Positions 7,741 through 16,873 of a stretch of DNA of 64,000 nt are shown in pieces. The notes beneath the pieces are model-generated. The model saw nothing but the letters and a program-made list of their open reading frames with translations. It was not told where the DNA came from and made no database searches. The stretch spans positions 1 through 64,000 of the forward strand of contig JAJFFH010000019.1 in assembly GCA_021776735.1 (NCBI GenBank), written 5' to 3'. The translations under genes were made by a program, and so were the position numbers. This stretch comes from Planctomycetota bacterium (GTDB lineage Bacteria; Planctomycetota; PLA2). Each line of letters starts with the position of its first letter. Position 1 is the first letter of the stretch.

Positions 7741-10473
7741 ATGGGGCTCATGAGCCGAACGACTGCCCAAACCCCGCTCGGAGAGCGCGCTTTTTTCCGT
7801 CTGGACTCTGTTTTGGCTGGCGACGCGCCGGTTCCGTATTCGATTCGGGTGCTCTTGGAGTCGTGCCTGCGCAACAAGGACGGGTTTGTGGTGACCGACG
7901 ATCACGTCGCGGCGCTGGCAGGGTATGACGCCCGAAACGTCGGGAAGACGGAGATTCCGTTCACACCGGGGCGGGTGGTGCTGCAGGACTTCACCGGCGT
8001 GCCGGCGGTCGTCGATCTGGCGGCGATGCGCTCGGCGATCGTGCGCATGACCGGTCGCGAGGAGTCGGCGGACAAGGTCAACCCGCTCGTGCCCTGCGAT
8101 CTCGTGATCGACCACTCCGTGCAGATCGATGCGTTCGGGTCGCCGGACGCACTCGAGATCAACGCGCGCATGGAGTTTTCGCGCAATATGGAGCGCTACG
8201 AGTTCCTGAAGTGGGGCCAGCAGGCGTTCTCCAACTTCGCCGTCGTGCCGCCCGCGACGGGCATCGTGCATCAGGTCAACCTCGAGTACCTCGCGAAGGT
8301 GGTCTGGGACGGCGATGCAGTCGACGGGCAGGACGCGGTCTTGTATCCCGACTCGCTGGTCGGCACAGACTCGCACACGACGATGATCAACGGTCTCGGC
8401 GTGGTCGGCTGGGGGGTCGGCGGCATCGAGGCCGAAGCGGTCATGCTCGGCCAACCGATCTACATGCTGATTCCCGAGGTCGTCGGCATGAGACTCACGG
8501 GCCGGCTGCCCGAGGGGACGACCGCGACCGACATGGTCCTGCGCGTGACCGAGCTCTTGCGCGCGCACGGGGTCGTCGGCAAGTTCGTTGAGTTCTTCGG
8601 CGACGGACTCGACTCGATGCCGCTCGCCAACCGCGCCACGATCGCCAACATGGCACCCGAGTACGGCGCGACGATGGGCTACTTCCCGGTCGATGAGCGC
8701 ACGCTCGAGTACCTGCGCTTGACCGGACGCGACGAGGCACTGGTCGAGACCGTCGAGTGGTACTGCAAGGAGCAGGGCCTGTGGCGCGACGACGCCCGCG
8801 GCATCGTCTACACCGACGTGCTCGAACTCGATCTCGCCGACGTGGAGCCGTCGGTCGCCGGGCCGAAGCGGCCGCAGGATCGGATCGCACTCACGTCGAT
8901 GCAGGGCCAGTGGAAAAAGGACCTCTCGGCGACGTTCGGACGCGCGCCCGCCACGGCCGCGGCGCCCGCACCCGTCGCCACGGCGGTCGCGGACGGCGTG
9001 CCCGTCGAGCTGGACGGCCAGGAGTTCGTGCTGGGCGACGGTTCGGTAGTCATCGCGTCCATCACGTCGTGCACGAACACCTCGAACCCCGAAGTCATGC
9101 TCGCCGCCGGGCTCGTCGCGAAAAAGGCGCGCGCGCTCGGCCTGAACCGCAAGCCCTGGGTCAAGACGTCGCTCGCGCCCGGTTCGAAGGTCGTCACGGA
9201 GTACTACAAGAAGTCGGGCCTCGACAAGGACCTGAACGCGCTCGGCTTCAACCTCGTCGGCTACGGCTGCACGACGTGCATCGGCAACTCCGGCCCGCTC
9301 CCCGGACCGGTCACGCAGGCGATCAAGGACGGCGATCTCGTCGTCGCGGCGGTGCTCTCCGGCAACCGCAACTTCGAGGGCCGGATCAGCCCGCACATCA
9401 AGGCCAACTACCTCGCATCGCCGCCGCTCGTCGTCGCGTACGCGATCACCGGCACGGTCGATATCGATCTGTCGACCCAGCCGCTCGGCCAGGACCAAAA
9501 CGGCAACGACGTATACCTCAAGGATGTCTGGCCGTCGCAAGCCGAGATCGACGCGACCAAGGCGCAGTGCATCGGCCGCGACCAGTTCACGACGCAGTAC
9601 GCCGACGTGTTCAGCGGCTCGGACGAATGGCGCGCCGTCCCCGCTGCCACGGGCGCGCTGTACCCGTGGAGCGACAAGTCGACCTACATCCAGGAGCCGC
9701 CGTTTTTTGTCGGCCTGTCCCCGGACCCCTCCCCCATTGCGTCCATTGAAGACGCACGCTGCCTCGCCCTGTTCGGCGACTCGGTCACGACCGACCACAT
9801 CTCGCCCGCGGGCGCGATCAGCCCGGGCACACCCGCCGCGGACTACCTCGACCAAAACCACGTCGAGCGCGCGATGTACAACTCGTTCGGCTCGCGCCGC
9901 GGCAACGACCGCGTCATGACGCGCGGCACGTTCGGCAACATCCGCGTGCGCAACCTCCTGGCCCCCGGCACCGAAGGCGGCTACACCACCGACTTCACCA
10001 AGCTCGGCGACACACTCGCGACACCGGAACAGGCATCGTTCATCTACGACGCGGCGCAAAACTACAAGGCCGCGGGCACGCCGCTCGTCGTGTTCGCCGG
10101 CAAGGACTACGGCATGGGCTCGTCGCGCGACTGGGCGGCGAAGGGACCCTTCCTGCTCGGCGTTCGCGCCGTGATCGCCGTCAGCTACGAACGCATTCAC
10201 CGCTCGAACCTCGTAGGAATGGGCGTACTCCCGTTAACGCATACGGACGGCGATACACCCGAGAGTCTGGGCCTCGACGGCACGGAGATGTTTAACATCC
10301 CGTTGGCGGACGACCTCGCCCCGCGCCAGACCGTGACCGTGACCGCAAAGCACTCGTCCGGCAAGACCACGACCTTCGACACGATCTGCCGCATCGACAC
10401 CCCCGTCGAAGTCGAGTACTACCGCAACGGCGGCATCCTCCATACGGTGCTACGGAACATGGCAAGGGCGTAG
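7741..10473 (+). CDS. acnA: Aconitate hydratase
   Basis: This 910-residue enzyme interconverts citrate and isocitrate in the TCA cycle using a 4Fe-4S cluster. All family landmarks are present: [26 protein letters not shown] (about 208-233), [13 protein letters not shown] with the first cluster cysteine (about 444), [13 protein letters not shown] with the other two (about 510 and 513), SGNRNFEGR, and [10 protein letters not shown] in the C-terminal swivel domain. Length is normal for AcnA. ATG 7741 is used; ATG 7750 after GGGG is an alternative. Two ACGGACGGCGAT-like sequences fall inside the gene (8308 and 10243). A terminator hairpin follows. Confidence 0.97.
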   Translation: MGLMSRTTAQTPLGERAFFRLDSVLAGDAPVPYSIRVLLESCLRNKDGFVVTDDHVAALAGYDARNVGKTEIPFTPGRVVLQDFTGVPAVVDLAAMRSAIVRMTGREESADKVNPLVPCDLVIDHSVQIDAFGSPDALEINARMEFSRNMERYEFLKWGQQAFSNFAVVPPATGIVHQVNLEYLAKVVWDGDAVDGQDAVLYPDSLVGTDSHTTMINGLGVVGWGVGGIEAEAVMLGQPIYMLIPEVVGMRLTGRLPEGTTATDMVLRVTELLRAHGVVGKFVEFFGDGLDSMPLANRATIANMAPEYGATMGYFPVDERTLEYLRLTGRDEALVETVEWYCKEQGLWRDDARGIVYTDVLELDLADVEPSVAGPKRPQDRIALTSMQGQWKKDLSATFGRAPATAAAPAPVATAVADGVPVELDGQEFVLGDGSVVIASITSCTNTSNPEVMLAAGLVAKKARALGLNRKPWVKTSLAPGSKVVTEYYKKSGLDKDLNALGFNLVGYGCTTCIGNSGPLPGPVTQAIKDGDLVVAAVLSGNRNFEGRISPHIKANYLASPPLVVAYAITGTVDIDLSTQPLGQDQNGNDVYLKDVWPSQAEIDATKAQCIGRDQFTTQYADVFSGSDEWRAVPAATGALYPWSDKSTYIQEPPFFVGLSPDPSPIASIEDARCLALFGDSVTTDHISPAGAISPGTPAADYLDQNHVERAMYNSFGSRRGNDRVMTRGTFGNIRVRNLLAPGTEGGYTTDFTKLGDTLATPEQASFIYDAAQNYKAAGTPLVVFAGKDYGMGSSRDWAAKGPFLLGVRAVIAVSYERIHRSNLVGMGVLPLTHTDGDTPESLGLDGTEMFNIPLADDLAPRQTVTVTAKHSSGKTTTFDTICRIDTPVEVEYYRNGGILHTVLRNMARA
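10243..10254 (+). repeat. ACGGACGGCGAT motif copy inside acnA
   Basis: The 12-mer, with the flank GCATACGG, encodes THTDGD in the C-terminal domain of aconitase, shortly before ESLGL. It is in the sense orientation. Confidence 0.65.
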
Positions 10474-10481
10474 GCAACTAC

Positions 10482-10504
10482 AAAAACTCGCTGCGCGATT
10501 TTTT
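10482..10504 (+). terminator. Intrinsic terminator-like hairpin after acnA
   Basis: Nine bases after the acnA stop, AAAAACTCGC-TGC-GCGATTTTTT forms a near-perfect stem with a run of six T on the 3' side. It fits a Rho-independent terminator and also belongs to the TGC/GCA-loop hairpin family seen elsewhere in the window. Confidence 0.65.
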
Positions 10505-10908
10505 GATAGGCGGCGCAGACCACCCTGCAATTCACGACCGCAGGCGCGTACGAAGAACCGCGGCGAATGCGAAGAGCGCGTGGCTATGAACCTGATCGGA
10601 CCACCGATGCGGCTGATCGACGAAAGAGTGTCCGGCACGAAAGCCGCCGCCATGCCGCACGGGCTACCGAACACGACATGATCTGTCGGGTCAGCCGCGT
10701 GCAGCGGCGCCGACGAAAACCGCGTGTTCATGGAGCATTCCGCGCCAAATGGCGCGCGAGCACGCCCGGCGAAGCGCATTCCATTCGCGCCAAAATCGCG
10801 AAAAGCGCCCGCAGCGAACGCACCAGGAGGCCCGACCGCCGCACTATCGAAAAGCGCGCAGCGATTTTCGTAACGGATCCGGACGCCTCCATTCTGTACG
10901 GTAGCCGT
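10505..10908. other. Intergenic region before the GNAT gene, no gene
   Basis: About 400 bases between acnA and the acetyltransferase gene. Frames are open on both strands, but the encoded peptides are arginine-rich and low-complexity with no recognisable domain. At 10848-10870 another family hairpin (CGAAAAGCGC-GCA-GCGATTTTCG) precedes the GNAT start by 39 bases. Confidence 0.4.
10848..10870. repeat. GCA-loop hairpin upstream of the GNAT gene
   Basis: CGAAAAGCGC-GCA-GCGATTTTCG followed by TAACG. Nine of ten stem positions pair by Watson-Crick rules. Unlike most family members it lies 5' of a gene. Confidence 0.55.
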
Positions 10909-11445
10909 ATGCCGCTCTCGTTTCCCCAGGAGGCCGTGCTGCGAGATGAGCGGCGCGTCCTCCTCCGACCGTTTACCAGCGCCGATACCGACGCCACTCT
11001 CGAATTCTTTCGCTCGTTGCCGGCCGTGGTCCAGCGCGCCGCGTGGGACCGGATCGACAAGCGCTCTGTTGTCGAGTCTTGGGCCGAAGACATCGATCAT
11101 GACAAGGTGGTGCCGGTCATGGCGCTCGACGGTACGCGCGTCGTCGCGCACGCCTCGCTCCACTACCGCAAGGACGGACCGCTCCGCCGCATCGGCAACC
11201 TTCGTTGGCTCCTGCACCCCGAGTACCGCGGCGACGGTCTCGGCACGATGATCGTCAACCTGTTCACGCGGATGGCGCGCGACAACGGCCTGTCGCACCT
11301 GACGTGCATGCTGATCGACGGTCTCGAAGACGACGCCCTCGTCACGCTAAAAAGCCTGGGATTCGAAGAGCACCGCCTCGAGCGCTACGGCACGGACCCC
11401 GACGGCAACCCGGCCGACATGTTGAAGATGATTTTGGAGTTGTAG
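10909..11445 (+). CDS. GNAT-family N-acetyltransferase
   Basis: The 178-residue product is a GCN5-related acetyltransferase, which transfers acetyl from acetyl-CoA to an amine of an unknown substrate. Motif A, which holds the CoA pyrophosphate, is visible as LHPEYRGDGLGTMIVNLF (about residues 103-120). The fold continues to the usual LKSLGFEEHRLERYG near the C-terminus. The layout resembles acetyltransferases that act on other proteins or antibiotics, but nothing fixes the substrate. ATG 10909 is favoured; the upstream open frame looks non-coding. Confidence 0.8.
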   Translation: MPLSFPQEAVLRDERRVLLRPFTSADTDATLEFFRSLPAVVQRAAWDRIDKRSVVESWAEDIDHDKVVPVMALDGTRVVAHASLHYRKDGPLRRIGNLRWLLHPEYRGDGLGTMIVNLFTRMARDNGLSHLTCMLIDGLEDDALVTLKSLGFEEHRLERYGTDPDGNPADMLKMILEL

Positions 11446-11468
11446 GATCTTGAGGTCGGTACGCACTG

Positions 11469-11493
11469 CGAAAACCGCCTGCGGCGCTTTTCG
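11469..11493. terminator. Hairpin of the TGC-loop family between convergent genes
   Basis: CGAAAACCGCC-TGC-GGCGCTTTTCG has one mismatch in an 11-bp stem and is followed by TTAGT. Its reverse complement shares the ACTAACGAAAA leader of the 6906 and 27017 hairpins. It lies between the converging GNAT and HEAT-repeat genes. Confidence 0.6.
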
Positions 11494-11551
11494 TTAGTTC
11501 GCGCGTGACGCGCCTTGCGGCGCTAGAACGCGCACATGAGGGCGGAGTTTG

Positions 11552-12841
11552 TTAACGCATCGATTCCAGGATGTACTTCGCCGTAGCTCGGAGCTGCTGG
11601 TCGGGGTCGTTGCGGAGTTTCTCCAGGGCGATTTTTGCTGGGGGTCCGATTGCTCTCAGGGCGCCTATCACGCTCTGGAGTTCGCGTGCGTCGGGGGTCG
11701 GGGTGTACGAGCGTTTTTTGGGTGCGCGGATGTCGGGGGCCAGCAAGACGAGCGCCACCAACCGGTCGATCAACACGGACACGGCCTCTTTCGCGCCGCG
11801 CACGCCTAAGAACGGGATCGCGCTTTTTTGGCCGGAACGCACCGCCTCGACGAGCGCCGGCACGACCAGTGGCGCCAATTTCTTGAGCTGACGCCGCGCC
11901 TCGCTTCGCGCTGCCCGACTTCGATCGAGGGCGTTCAGGAGGTAGGGAACAGCCGCCCCTTCGAAGCGGGCCAGAAGCTGCACGGCCCCCCGATGGAGTC
12001 CGTGCCGCTTGCGATCGTACGGCTGCTTGAGCAGCTTCGCCGCGAACGGAATCGCGTGCTTCTTGTCGCTCGCAAGCAGGTCGAGGGTTGCCTGGAACAA
12101 GACGGCATCCGCGCTCCCTTCGATCCGTTTGGTGATCGCGCGAAAAACCGTCTCATCGAGGTGGCGGATGGCGTTGAGAGCCGAGGCGACGCCCCGACGC
12201 ACGGACCAATCCTGATCGTCCAGAAGCTCAAGGAGCCGAGGCAGTAGCGGCCGGGCACTGGTCTTCATGAGGGCGGCACACTCGGCGCCCCGGGCGCGGC
12301 GCCAAGCTTCCTTGCTCATGATGTAGCGGCGCACGACCGGCAGCAGCGCCGGATGACCGGGCGCTACATGGGCCAACGTGAACATCACGTCGAGTTCGTG
12401 CTTTGTGCCGTCCAGGAGCTTGGCCAGCCGGTCCTCGGCCAGCGCTGCCGCGGGCCCCATTCGGCGCAGGGCGCGGATGGCCGCGCGCGACGGCAGTCTT
12501 TGCGTCACGCCTTGCACCGCGGGCTTCCCGATGCGCCGGAGCGCGGTCGTGATGGCCCATCCGAACGAACTGTCATGCTTGAGGTTGTCGAGCAGTGCAG
12601 GTAGCGCACGCTCGTCGAGTGCGGCAACGTGACGCCGCAACTCGAAGCAGACCTTGCGGTCGCGCTCCTGGAGGCGCGCGCCGATCAGGAGCCGCGCGAC
12701 CTGGTTGCGGTCGCGCGGCGACGCAACGAGCGATTGGGCCGCCGCGATCCGTTCATGGACATCGCCGTCCGTCAGCTTTTTTTCAAGATCGTCTCCCGCA
12801 GCCAATGGGGCGAGGAGCAGGAGAAGCATGGCAGGCTGCAT
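11552..12841 (-). CDS. Secreted HEAT-repeat protein
   Basis: The 429-residue protein starts with a short signal peptide (MQPAMLLLLLAPLAAG) after an AAGAGG ribosome site. Nearly all of the rest consists of HEAT-like helical pairs, for example ALPALLDNLKHDSSFGWAI, LLPRLLELLDDQDWSVRRGV and AIPFLGVRGAKEAVSVLID. Such proteins are scaffolds for protein-protein contact and have no catalytic motif. Early in the mature part, LTDGDVHERI is encoded by a copy of the ACGGACGGCGATG motif. Function is unknown. Confidence 0.75.
   Translation of the reverse strand: MQPAMLLLLLAPLAAGDDLEKKLTDGDVHERIAAAQSLVASPRDRNQVARLLIGARLQERDRKVCFELRRHVAALDERALPALLDNLKHDSSFGWAITTALRRIGKPAVQGVTQRLPSRAAIRALRRMGPAAALAEDRLAKLLDGTKHELDVMFTLAHVAPGHPALLPVVRRYIMSKEAWRRARGAECAALMKTSARPLLPRLLELLDDQDWSVRRGVASALNAIRHLDETVFRAITKRIEGSADAVLFQATLDLLASDKKHAIPFAAKLLKQPYDRKRHGLHRGAVQLLARFEGAAVPYLLNALDRSRAARSEARRQLKKLAPLVVPALVEAVRSGQKSAIPFLGVRGAKEAVSVLIDRLVALVLLAPDIRAPKKRSYTPTPDARELQSVIGALRAIGPPAKIALEKLRNDPDQQLRATAKYILESMR
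12760..12772 (-). repeat. ACGGACGGCGATG motif copy inside a HEAT-repeat gene
   Basis: Exact 13-mer in the sense strand of the gene, preceded by AGCTG and encoding TDGDV just after the signal peptide. Confidence 0.7.
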
Positions 12842-12893
12842 GCCTCTTGAAACGCTCCGCGGCTCCGCGAGGTTCGCAACGACCGCGTAACAG

Positions 12894-13307
12894 CTACGCT
12901 TCGTCGAGGTCGAGGGCGACGGAGTTGATGCAGTAGCGCAAGCCGGTCGGCGGCGGGCCGTCGGTGAACACGTGGCCCAGGTGGGCGTCGCAGCGGCGGC
13001 AGGTGATTTCGGTGCGGGTCATGCCCGAGCTTGCGTCGGGGACTTCGGTGAGGCGCGCGCCGTCGAGCGGTTCAAAAAAGCTCGGCCAGCCGCAGCCCGA
13101 CTCGAACTTCGCGTCCGAGCGAAACAGAGCCGACCCGCAGCACGCGCAACGGTAGGTACCGGGTGTCTCGGTATGAACGTACTCGCCGGAGAACGCTGGC
13201 TCGGTGCCCTTGCGACGCATGACGCGGTAGGCTTCGGCGGACAGCGTGTCGCGCCACTCCTGGTCGCTGCGCTCGTCGCGGCCGGGTTCGGGCTCTTGGG
13301 AAGACAT
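12894..13307 (-). CDS. msrB: Peptide-methionine (R)-S-oxide reductase
   Basis: This 137-residue enzyme reduces the R-epimer of methionine sulfoxide in damaged proteins, with thioredoxin as usual donor. The zinc-binding cysteines are present as CACC (C54, C57) and CRRC (C103, C106). The catalytic cysteine sits in RYCINS (C126). Other signatures are [11 protein letters not shown] and DAHLGHVF. The length is normal for MsrB alone, without the MsrA fusion seen in some bacteria. The start is ATG 13307; the longer open frame upstream overlaps the neighbouring membrane gene and is rejected. Confidence 0.95.
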   Translation of the reverse strand: MSSQEPEPGRDERSDQEWRDTLSAEAYRVMRRKGTEPAFSGEYVHTETPGTYRCACCGSALFRSDAKFESGCGWPSFFEPLDGARLTEVPDASSGMTRTEITCRRCDAHLGHVFTDGPPPTGLRYCINSVALDLDEA

Positions 13308-13315
13308 GCTCGTAC

Positions 13316-14143
13316 CTATGTGCCGACGACGTCGGGCGCCTCGTCGGCGTCCGTTTCGGCGAAGACTTCGGCAAGCGCGGGCGTCTCGGCGGTCACCCGC
13401 GCGTTCTTGCGACGGTTCAGCCAGACGTAGCCACCCCACAGGAAAAAGAACGTGCCGACCGACATCGCGTACATCTTGAACACGCGGCCCGGCCACGGAC
13501 CAAGCTTTTGCACGAGGGTCTTGAACTTCGGCGTCGTGCGTCCGGCAAAGCCGTAGTTGGCGCCGAGGAACTCATCGACCGCCATCGCACCGAGCGCGTA
13601 GGTCGCCAGCATCAACGCCGCGAAGCCGACCGTGCGCAGGCGCGGGCGAAAGCCCTCGACGGACACGGCCCAACCCGCGGCCAGCACGATGCCGCCGTGG
13701 ATGCCCCAGTAGTACCAGTACGAATAATAGAAAAACCCGGTACGCACGCTGGGAGTGACGAACGCCTGCGTGCACAGTCCGAAGCCCCAAAAGAACATGA
13801 TCGGACAGAGCCAGCGGGGTCGAAACAGCATCATCGCCGCCGCGCCGTACGCCGCGAAGTCGCACAACTGCAGCGGCAGCGACGTAGCGATGCCGTCCGC
13901 CTGGCGGTACTGCACGAGGTCGGCGATGACCTGCATGATGAAGATCGTCCAGCCGATCTTGCGCCGGTACGGGTCGAACTCGGGGGTGCCGCGGAGTTCA
14001 ACGCCGCGTTTGCGCAGGCGCCGAACCGTTCTCGCGACGATCACCACCGTCACGAGATGAAAGAGACCGAACGGCTTCAGGTACTCCCACCACTGCCAGG
14101 AGCGGGAGACGGCCAGCAGGACGGGCGTCGCGGAGAGGGGCAC
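13316..14143 (-). CDS. YwaF/TIGR02206-like integral membrane protein
   Basis: The 275-residue product has about seven predicted membrane segments and the LPLQLCD motif after the second or third helix, as seen in TIGR02206/YwaF-type proteins. WGIHGG and [10 protein letters not shown] also match the general pattern of that family. The function of the family is unknown. The C-terminal 50 residues are acidic and cytoplasmic-looking. The gene lies 8 bases from msrB and 18 bases after the small membrane gene at 14162, so the three may share a transcript. Confidence 0.7.
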   Translation of the reverse strand: MPLSATPVLLAVSRSWQWWEYLKPFGLFHLVTVVIVARTVRRLRKRGVELRGTPEFDPYRRKIGWTIFIMQVIADLVQYRQADGIATSLPLQLCDFAAYGAAAMMLFRPRWLCPIMFFWGFGLCTQAFVTPSVRTGFFYYSYWYYWGIHGGIVLAAGWAVSVEGFRPRLRTVGFAALMLATYALGAMAVDEFLGANYGFAGRTTPKFKTLVQKLGPWPGRVFKMYAMSVGTFFFLWGGYVWLNRRKNARVTAETPALAEVFAETDADEAPDVVGT

Positions 14144-14161
14144 GAAAACGGGGGCTCGGGC

Positions 14162-14539
14162 TCAGCTCGTGGCGCTGATGACGAACGGGATGAAGAACCG
14201 GGTGATGGCAAACCAGCCTAGAAACGCCGTGAGCAACCCGTTGAAAAAGATCCACGGGCACTCCAGCTTGTAGTCGACCCAAGCGATGATACCCGTGAAC
14301 AAAGCGATCACGTTGGCGAGGATCGCCACGGACAGGAAAATAAAGCGCACGTCGCGCAGCAGTCGCGACCAGAGCTCTTCGAGCGTGAGCGCGTGGTGCT
14401 GCCCGACCACGAAGAGCAACCCGGCGATGATCACCGTCACGAGGCTGACGACGAACGCCTTGTACGAAGCTCGCCGCAAGGCGTGGGGATGGCGCTCCTC
14501 TTGCTGCCAATGTTCCACACCTCGGATTCTAACAACCAT
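14162..14539 (-). CDS. Small three-helix membrane protein
   Basis: A 125-residue protein with three hydrophobic segments: about residues 28-46 (AFVVSLVTVIIAGLLFVVG), 65-85 and 96-120. I do not recognise a family. It starts the probable operon that continues with the TIGR02206-like protein and msrB. The start could also lie at an internal codon, since the first 25 residues are charged and no clear ribosome site is seen. Confidence 0.55.
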   Translation of the reverse strand: MVVRIRGVEHWQQEERHPHALRRASYKAFVVSLVTVIIAGLLFVVGQHHALTLEELWSRLLRDVRFIFLSVAILANVIALFTGIIAWVDYKLECPWIFFNGLLTAFLGWFAITRFFIPFVISATS

Positions 14540-14606
14540 CGCGGCCTGTGCGAAACCAGCATCTGCTCATCGCTATCTCGAAAAATGCCGATAAAAAGCC
14601 GGTTTC

Positions 14607-16445
14607 ATGGGTGTCGCCGGCGAATTAACCACAATCGGCCTGGCCGAGGTGTTCCAAAACCTCGCCTTCAACCGCTTGACGGGCACCCTGACGCTCGCCC
14701 ACGGCGCCGAAAAAGCCCGCATCGCCTTCGAAGAGGGCCGCATTCGCGCCGTCCGGGTCGGCGACCGTTGTCTCGACTACGTGGCCATCGCCCGCCAGGC
14801 CCAGGCCGCTCCGGACGAGGCGTTGGACCGGGCCGCGTCCGCCCGCCGCCGCCGTACCCTGAAGGCGTTCCTGCAGGCGAGCGGCGCGTTTGACGAAGGC
14901 GCCTACGACGCGATGGTCGGCGGATTCGCGCAAGAGGAAATCCTGCCGCTGTTCGGCTGGCACGCCGGCAAGTTCAAGTTCGACGAGGGACCGCTCAAGG
15001 AGCGTGGGTTCGAAAAAGAACAGCTCGCCAGCACACTGGCCCTCGATCCGATGGCGGTCGTCATGGAAGCCGCGCGGCGCCAGGACGAATGGGCCGGCCT
15101 CGCCGCCCACGCCCCGACCGAAAGCGACATCCTCGCCCCGATGGAGGGAACTACTCCGGGGACCGGAACGGACGGCGATGTCTTGGGCGGCGGCGAACTC
15201 GGCGCGTGTGAAAAAAAACTTCTCGGGCTACTCAACGGAACGCAGTCGCTCGCCGAAGCCATTTCGGAGGGCCGCCTCAAGAAGTACGACGGAATGAAGG
15301 CCGCCGCGCGTCTGATCGAAGCAGGTCTTGTCGGCCGCGCCGGACCCGAGCGACTGCGTGCGCTCGCCGAGCGCAGCGCGGCTGTCGGCGATGTTCACCG
15401 GGCCACGCGGCAACTCGAAGCCGCACTCGCGATGGACGAGCGGGATCCGAAGGCGCGCCGCGCGCTGGTCCGCCTCCATGAACGCGCCGGCGAAAAAAAC
15501 AAGGCGGCAGCGGAACATCTGCGCCTCGCCGATCTGCTCTCGGAACTCGGCGACCGCGAGGGCACGGTCGAGTCGTTCGAGCGCGCGGCGGTTCTTGCCC
15601 CTCGCGACCTCGACGTGCTCGAGCGCCTGTTTTCATGCCACGTTCGTGGCGGCGAAAAAGCCGAGGCTCTGCGCGCGGGCCGGCGGCTCGCGGAAGCGCT
15701 GCTCGCCCAGGACATGGCCGAGGACGCGCGCCCCCTGTACGAGCGCCTGTTGCGTGAGTTCGGCGGAGGCAGCGGCGTGCGCGAGGCGTTCGTCCAGTGC
15801 CTCCTCCAGCTCGAGGACCACAAGAGGGCGGCGACGCAACTCCTCGCCATCGCCGAGCGGGCGTACGACCACGGCGAGTTCGATCGCGCGCTGAAGCACC
15901 TGCGCCGCGTGATCGAGTTGGACCCCGACTGCGCCGAGGCGCAGGAACGCATCGACGCCATCGACTCGGGCCGGGCACAGCGCCAGCGCAAGCGTCGCCG
16001 CCGTGGCCGTTCCGTCGCCATCGTGCTCGCGCTGCTGGCGGTCGCGCTCTGGCAGGGCGCACGCGAATGGACCGCCCTCACGGCACTGCACAACGCGGAA
16101 TCCGCGATCGCGACGGAGCTGACGACCGACAACGGCGACACCGCACGGCTGGCGTGCTATGGACGGCTCGCCGCGGTCGTCACCGACCACGGCTGGACGC
16201 GCGGAGCAAGGCGCGCCACGGACCTGCTGGAGTCCATGCTTAAAAAAGAGGCCCAGCGCATCCAGATGCTGGCGGAAGCCGCCGCCCGGGCCAAGACGGT
16301 GACGGACGTGGAGTACACGGACGGCCGCGCCCAAAAGCTCCTCTCCGGCGTGGACCGCCTACCGCTGTCCGAAAACCTCCGCGGAGAGTGGTCCAGGTTG
16401 ACCCAAACCGCCCGAAAACACCTAGCCGCCCTCCGCCGCGGCTAA
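14607..16445 (+). CDS. DUF4388-like domain plus TPR repeats and a membrane helix
   Basis: The 612-residue protein begins with a DUF4388 (PATAN-like) domain (GELTTIGLAEVFQNLAFNRLTGTLTL). This domain is common in gliding and signalling proteins of delta-proteobacteria and planctomycetes. A linker follows, then TPR-type helices from about residue 250 to 460 (ALDRAASAR-like pairs; YDHGEFDRALKHLRRVIELDPD). A single membrane helix lies at about 472-486 (VAIVLALLAVALW), and the C-terminal helical region is probably periplasmic. A signalling or scaffolding role is inferred. The linker codons TDGDV come from an ACGGACGGCGATG copy. Confidence 0.7.
   Translation: MGVAGELTTIGLAEVFQNLAFNRLTGTLTLAHGAEKARIAFEEGRIRAVRVGDRCLDYVAIARQAQAAPDEALDRAASARRRRTLKAFLQASGAFDEGAYDAMVGGFAQEEILPLFGWHAGKFKFDEGPLKERGFEKEQLASTLALDPMAVVMEAARRQDEWAGLAAHAPTESDILAPMEGTTPGTGTDGDVLGGGELGACEKKLLGLLNGTQSLAEAISEGRLKKYDGMKAAARLIEAGLVGRAGPERLRALAERSAAVGDVHRATRQLEAALAMDERDPKARRALVRLHERAGEKNKAAAEHLRLADLLSELGDREGTVESFERAAVLAPRDLDVLERLFSCHVRGGEKAEALRAGRRLAEALLAQDMAEDARPLYERLLREFGGGSGVREAFVQCLLQLEDHKRAATQLLAIAERAYDHGEFDRALKHLRRVIELDPDCAEAQERIDAIDSGRAQRQRKRRRRGRSVAIVLALLAVALWQGAREWTALTALHNAESAIATELTTDNGDTARLACYGRLAAVVTDHGWTRGARRATDLLESMLKKEAQRIQMLAEAAARAKTVTDVEYTDGRAQKLLSGVDRLPLSENLRGEWSRLTQTARKHLAALRRG
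15168..15180 (+). repeat. ACGGACGGCGATG motif copy inside the DUF4388-TPR gene
   Basis: Exact 13-mer, sense strand, encoding TDGDV in the flexible linker between the DUF4388-like domain and the helical repeats. Confidence 0.7.
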
Positions 16446-16481
16446 GCGGACCTCCCCGGCGGTGCTCGCAGCGCCCCCGTT

Positions 16482-16547
16482 GTGCGCACGACGGGCTGCC
16501 ATGCCCCTTCGAGTCCCCCCGGAGTGCGCACGACGGGCTGCCATGCC
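16482..16547. repeat. Direct repeat of 24 bp, period 42 bp
   Basis: GTGCGCACGACGGGCTGCC plus ATGCC occurs identically at 16482-16505 and 16524-16547. The second copy abuts the left arm of the 25-bp inverted repeat. Confidence 0.7.
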
Positions 16548-16548
16548 A

Positions 16549-16757
16549 TACCGAGCCCGGCACAAAAGAGCGAAGTTGACAAAGGCCGGCTCCCCACGCA
16601 TGTCACCGTAAGCCCTTGCTGGCTCCCGCCTTGCGTCGAGCGGGTCGCGCGACGCCCTTCCGTCGTGCGCGGGCAAACAAGGACGAATCGCGGCAAACTC
16701 GACCGACGACCCGGTGGTTTCGGTCCCCAGAATCGCTCTTTTGTGCCGGGCTCGGTA
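16549..16757. repeat. 209-bp segment bounded by a 25-bp perfect inverted repeat
   Basis: The left arm TACCGAGCCCGGCACAAAAG plus AGCGA (16549-16573) is the exact reverse complement of 16733-16757. The right arm recurs exactly at 36491-36515, where an imperfect left arm stands at 36376-36400. Matched ends in two intergenic places suggest a small non-autonomous element or a paired regulatory repeat. No frame inside codes for a recognisable protein. Confidence 0.6.
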
Positions 16758-16873
16758 GTGCACGCCAGCGGATCGTCCGCGCTACCCGGCGCGTCCGAAC
16801 AGGCCGGCGATCGGCGTTCTTGCTGGCGGATTTGAACCGCTGGCCTCGCGTGCGGGATCGTACCTTGCGAGCG

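Larger units (their letters stand above)
16446..16873. other. Repeat-containing intergenic region
   Basis: No gene is supported in these 430 bases. They hold a 24-bp direct repeat (16482-16505 and 16524-16547, beginning GTGCGCACGACGGGCTGCC) and a 25-bp perfect inverted repeat (16549-16573 and 16733-16757). The right arm of the inverted repeat is repeated at 36491-36515. Confidence 0.6.

Noticed and set aside
7582-10200. An 872-codon open frame antisense to aconitase
   Set aside because: High GC makes long antisense frames common. The peptide is Arg/Val/Asp-rich with no domain, while the plus strand is clearly acnA.
16616-16873. Extension of the sigma factor to an upstream start
   Set aside because: The upstream residues are Arg-rich, overlap the inverted-repeat element and do not resemble sigma region 1 or 2.
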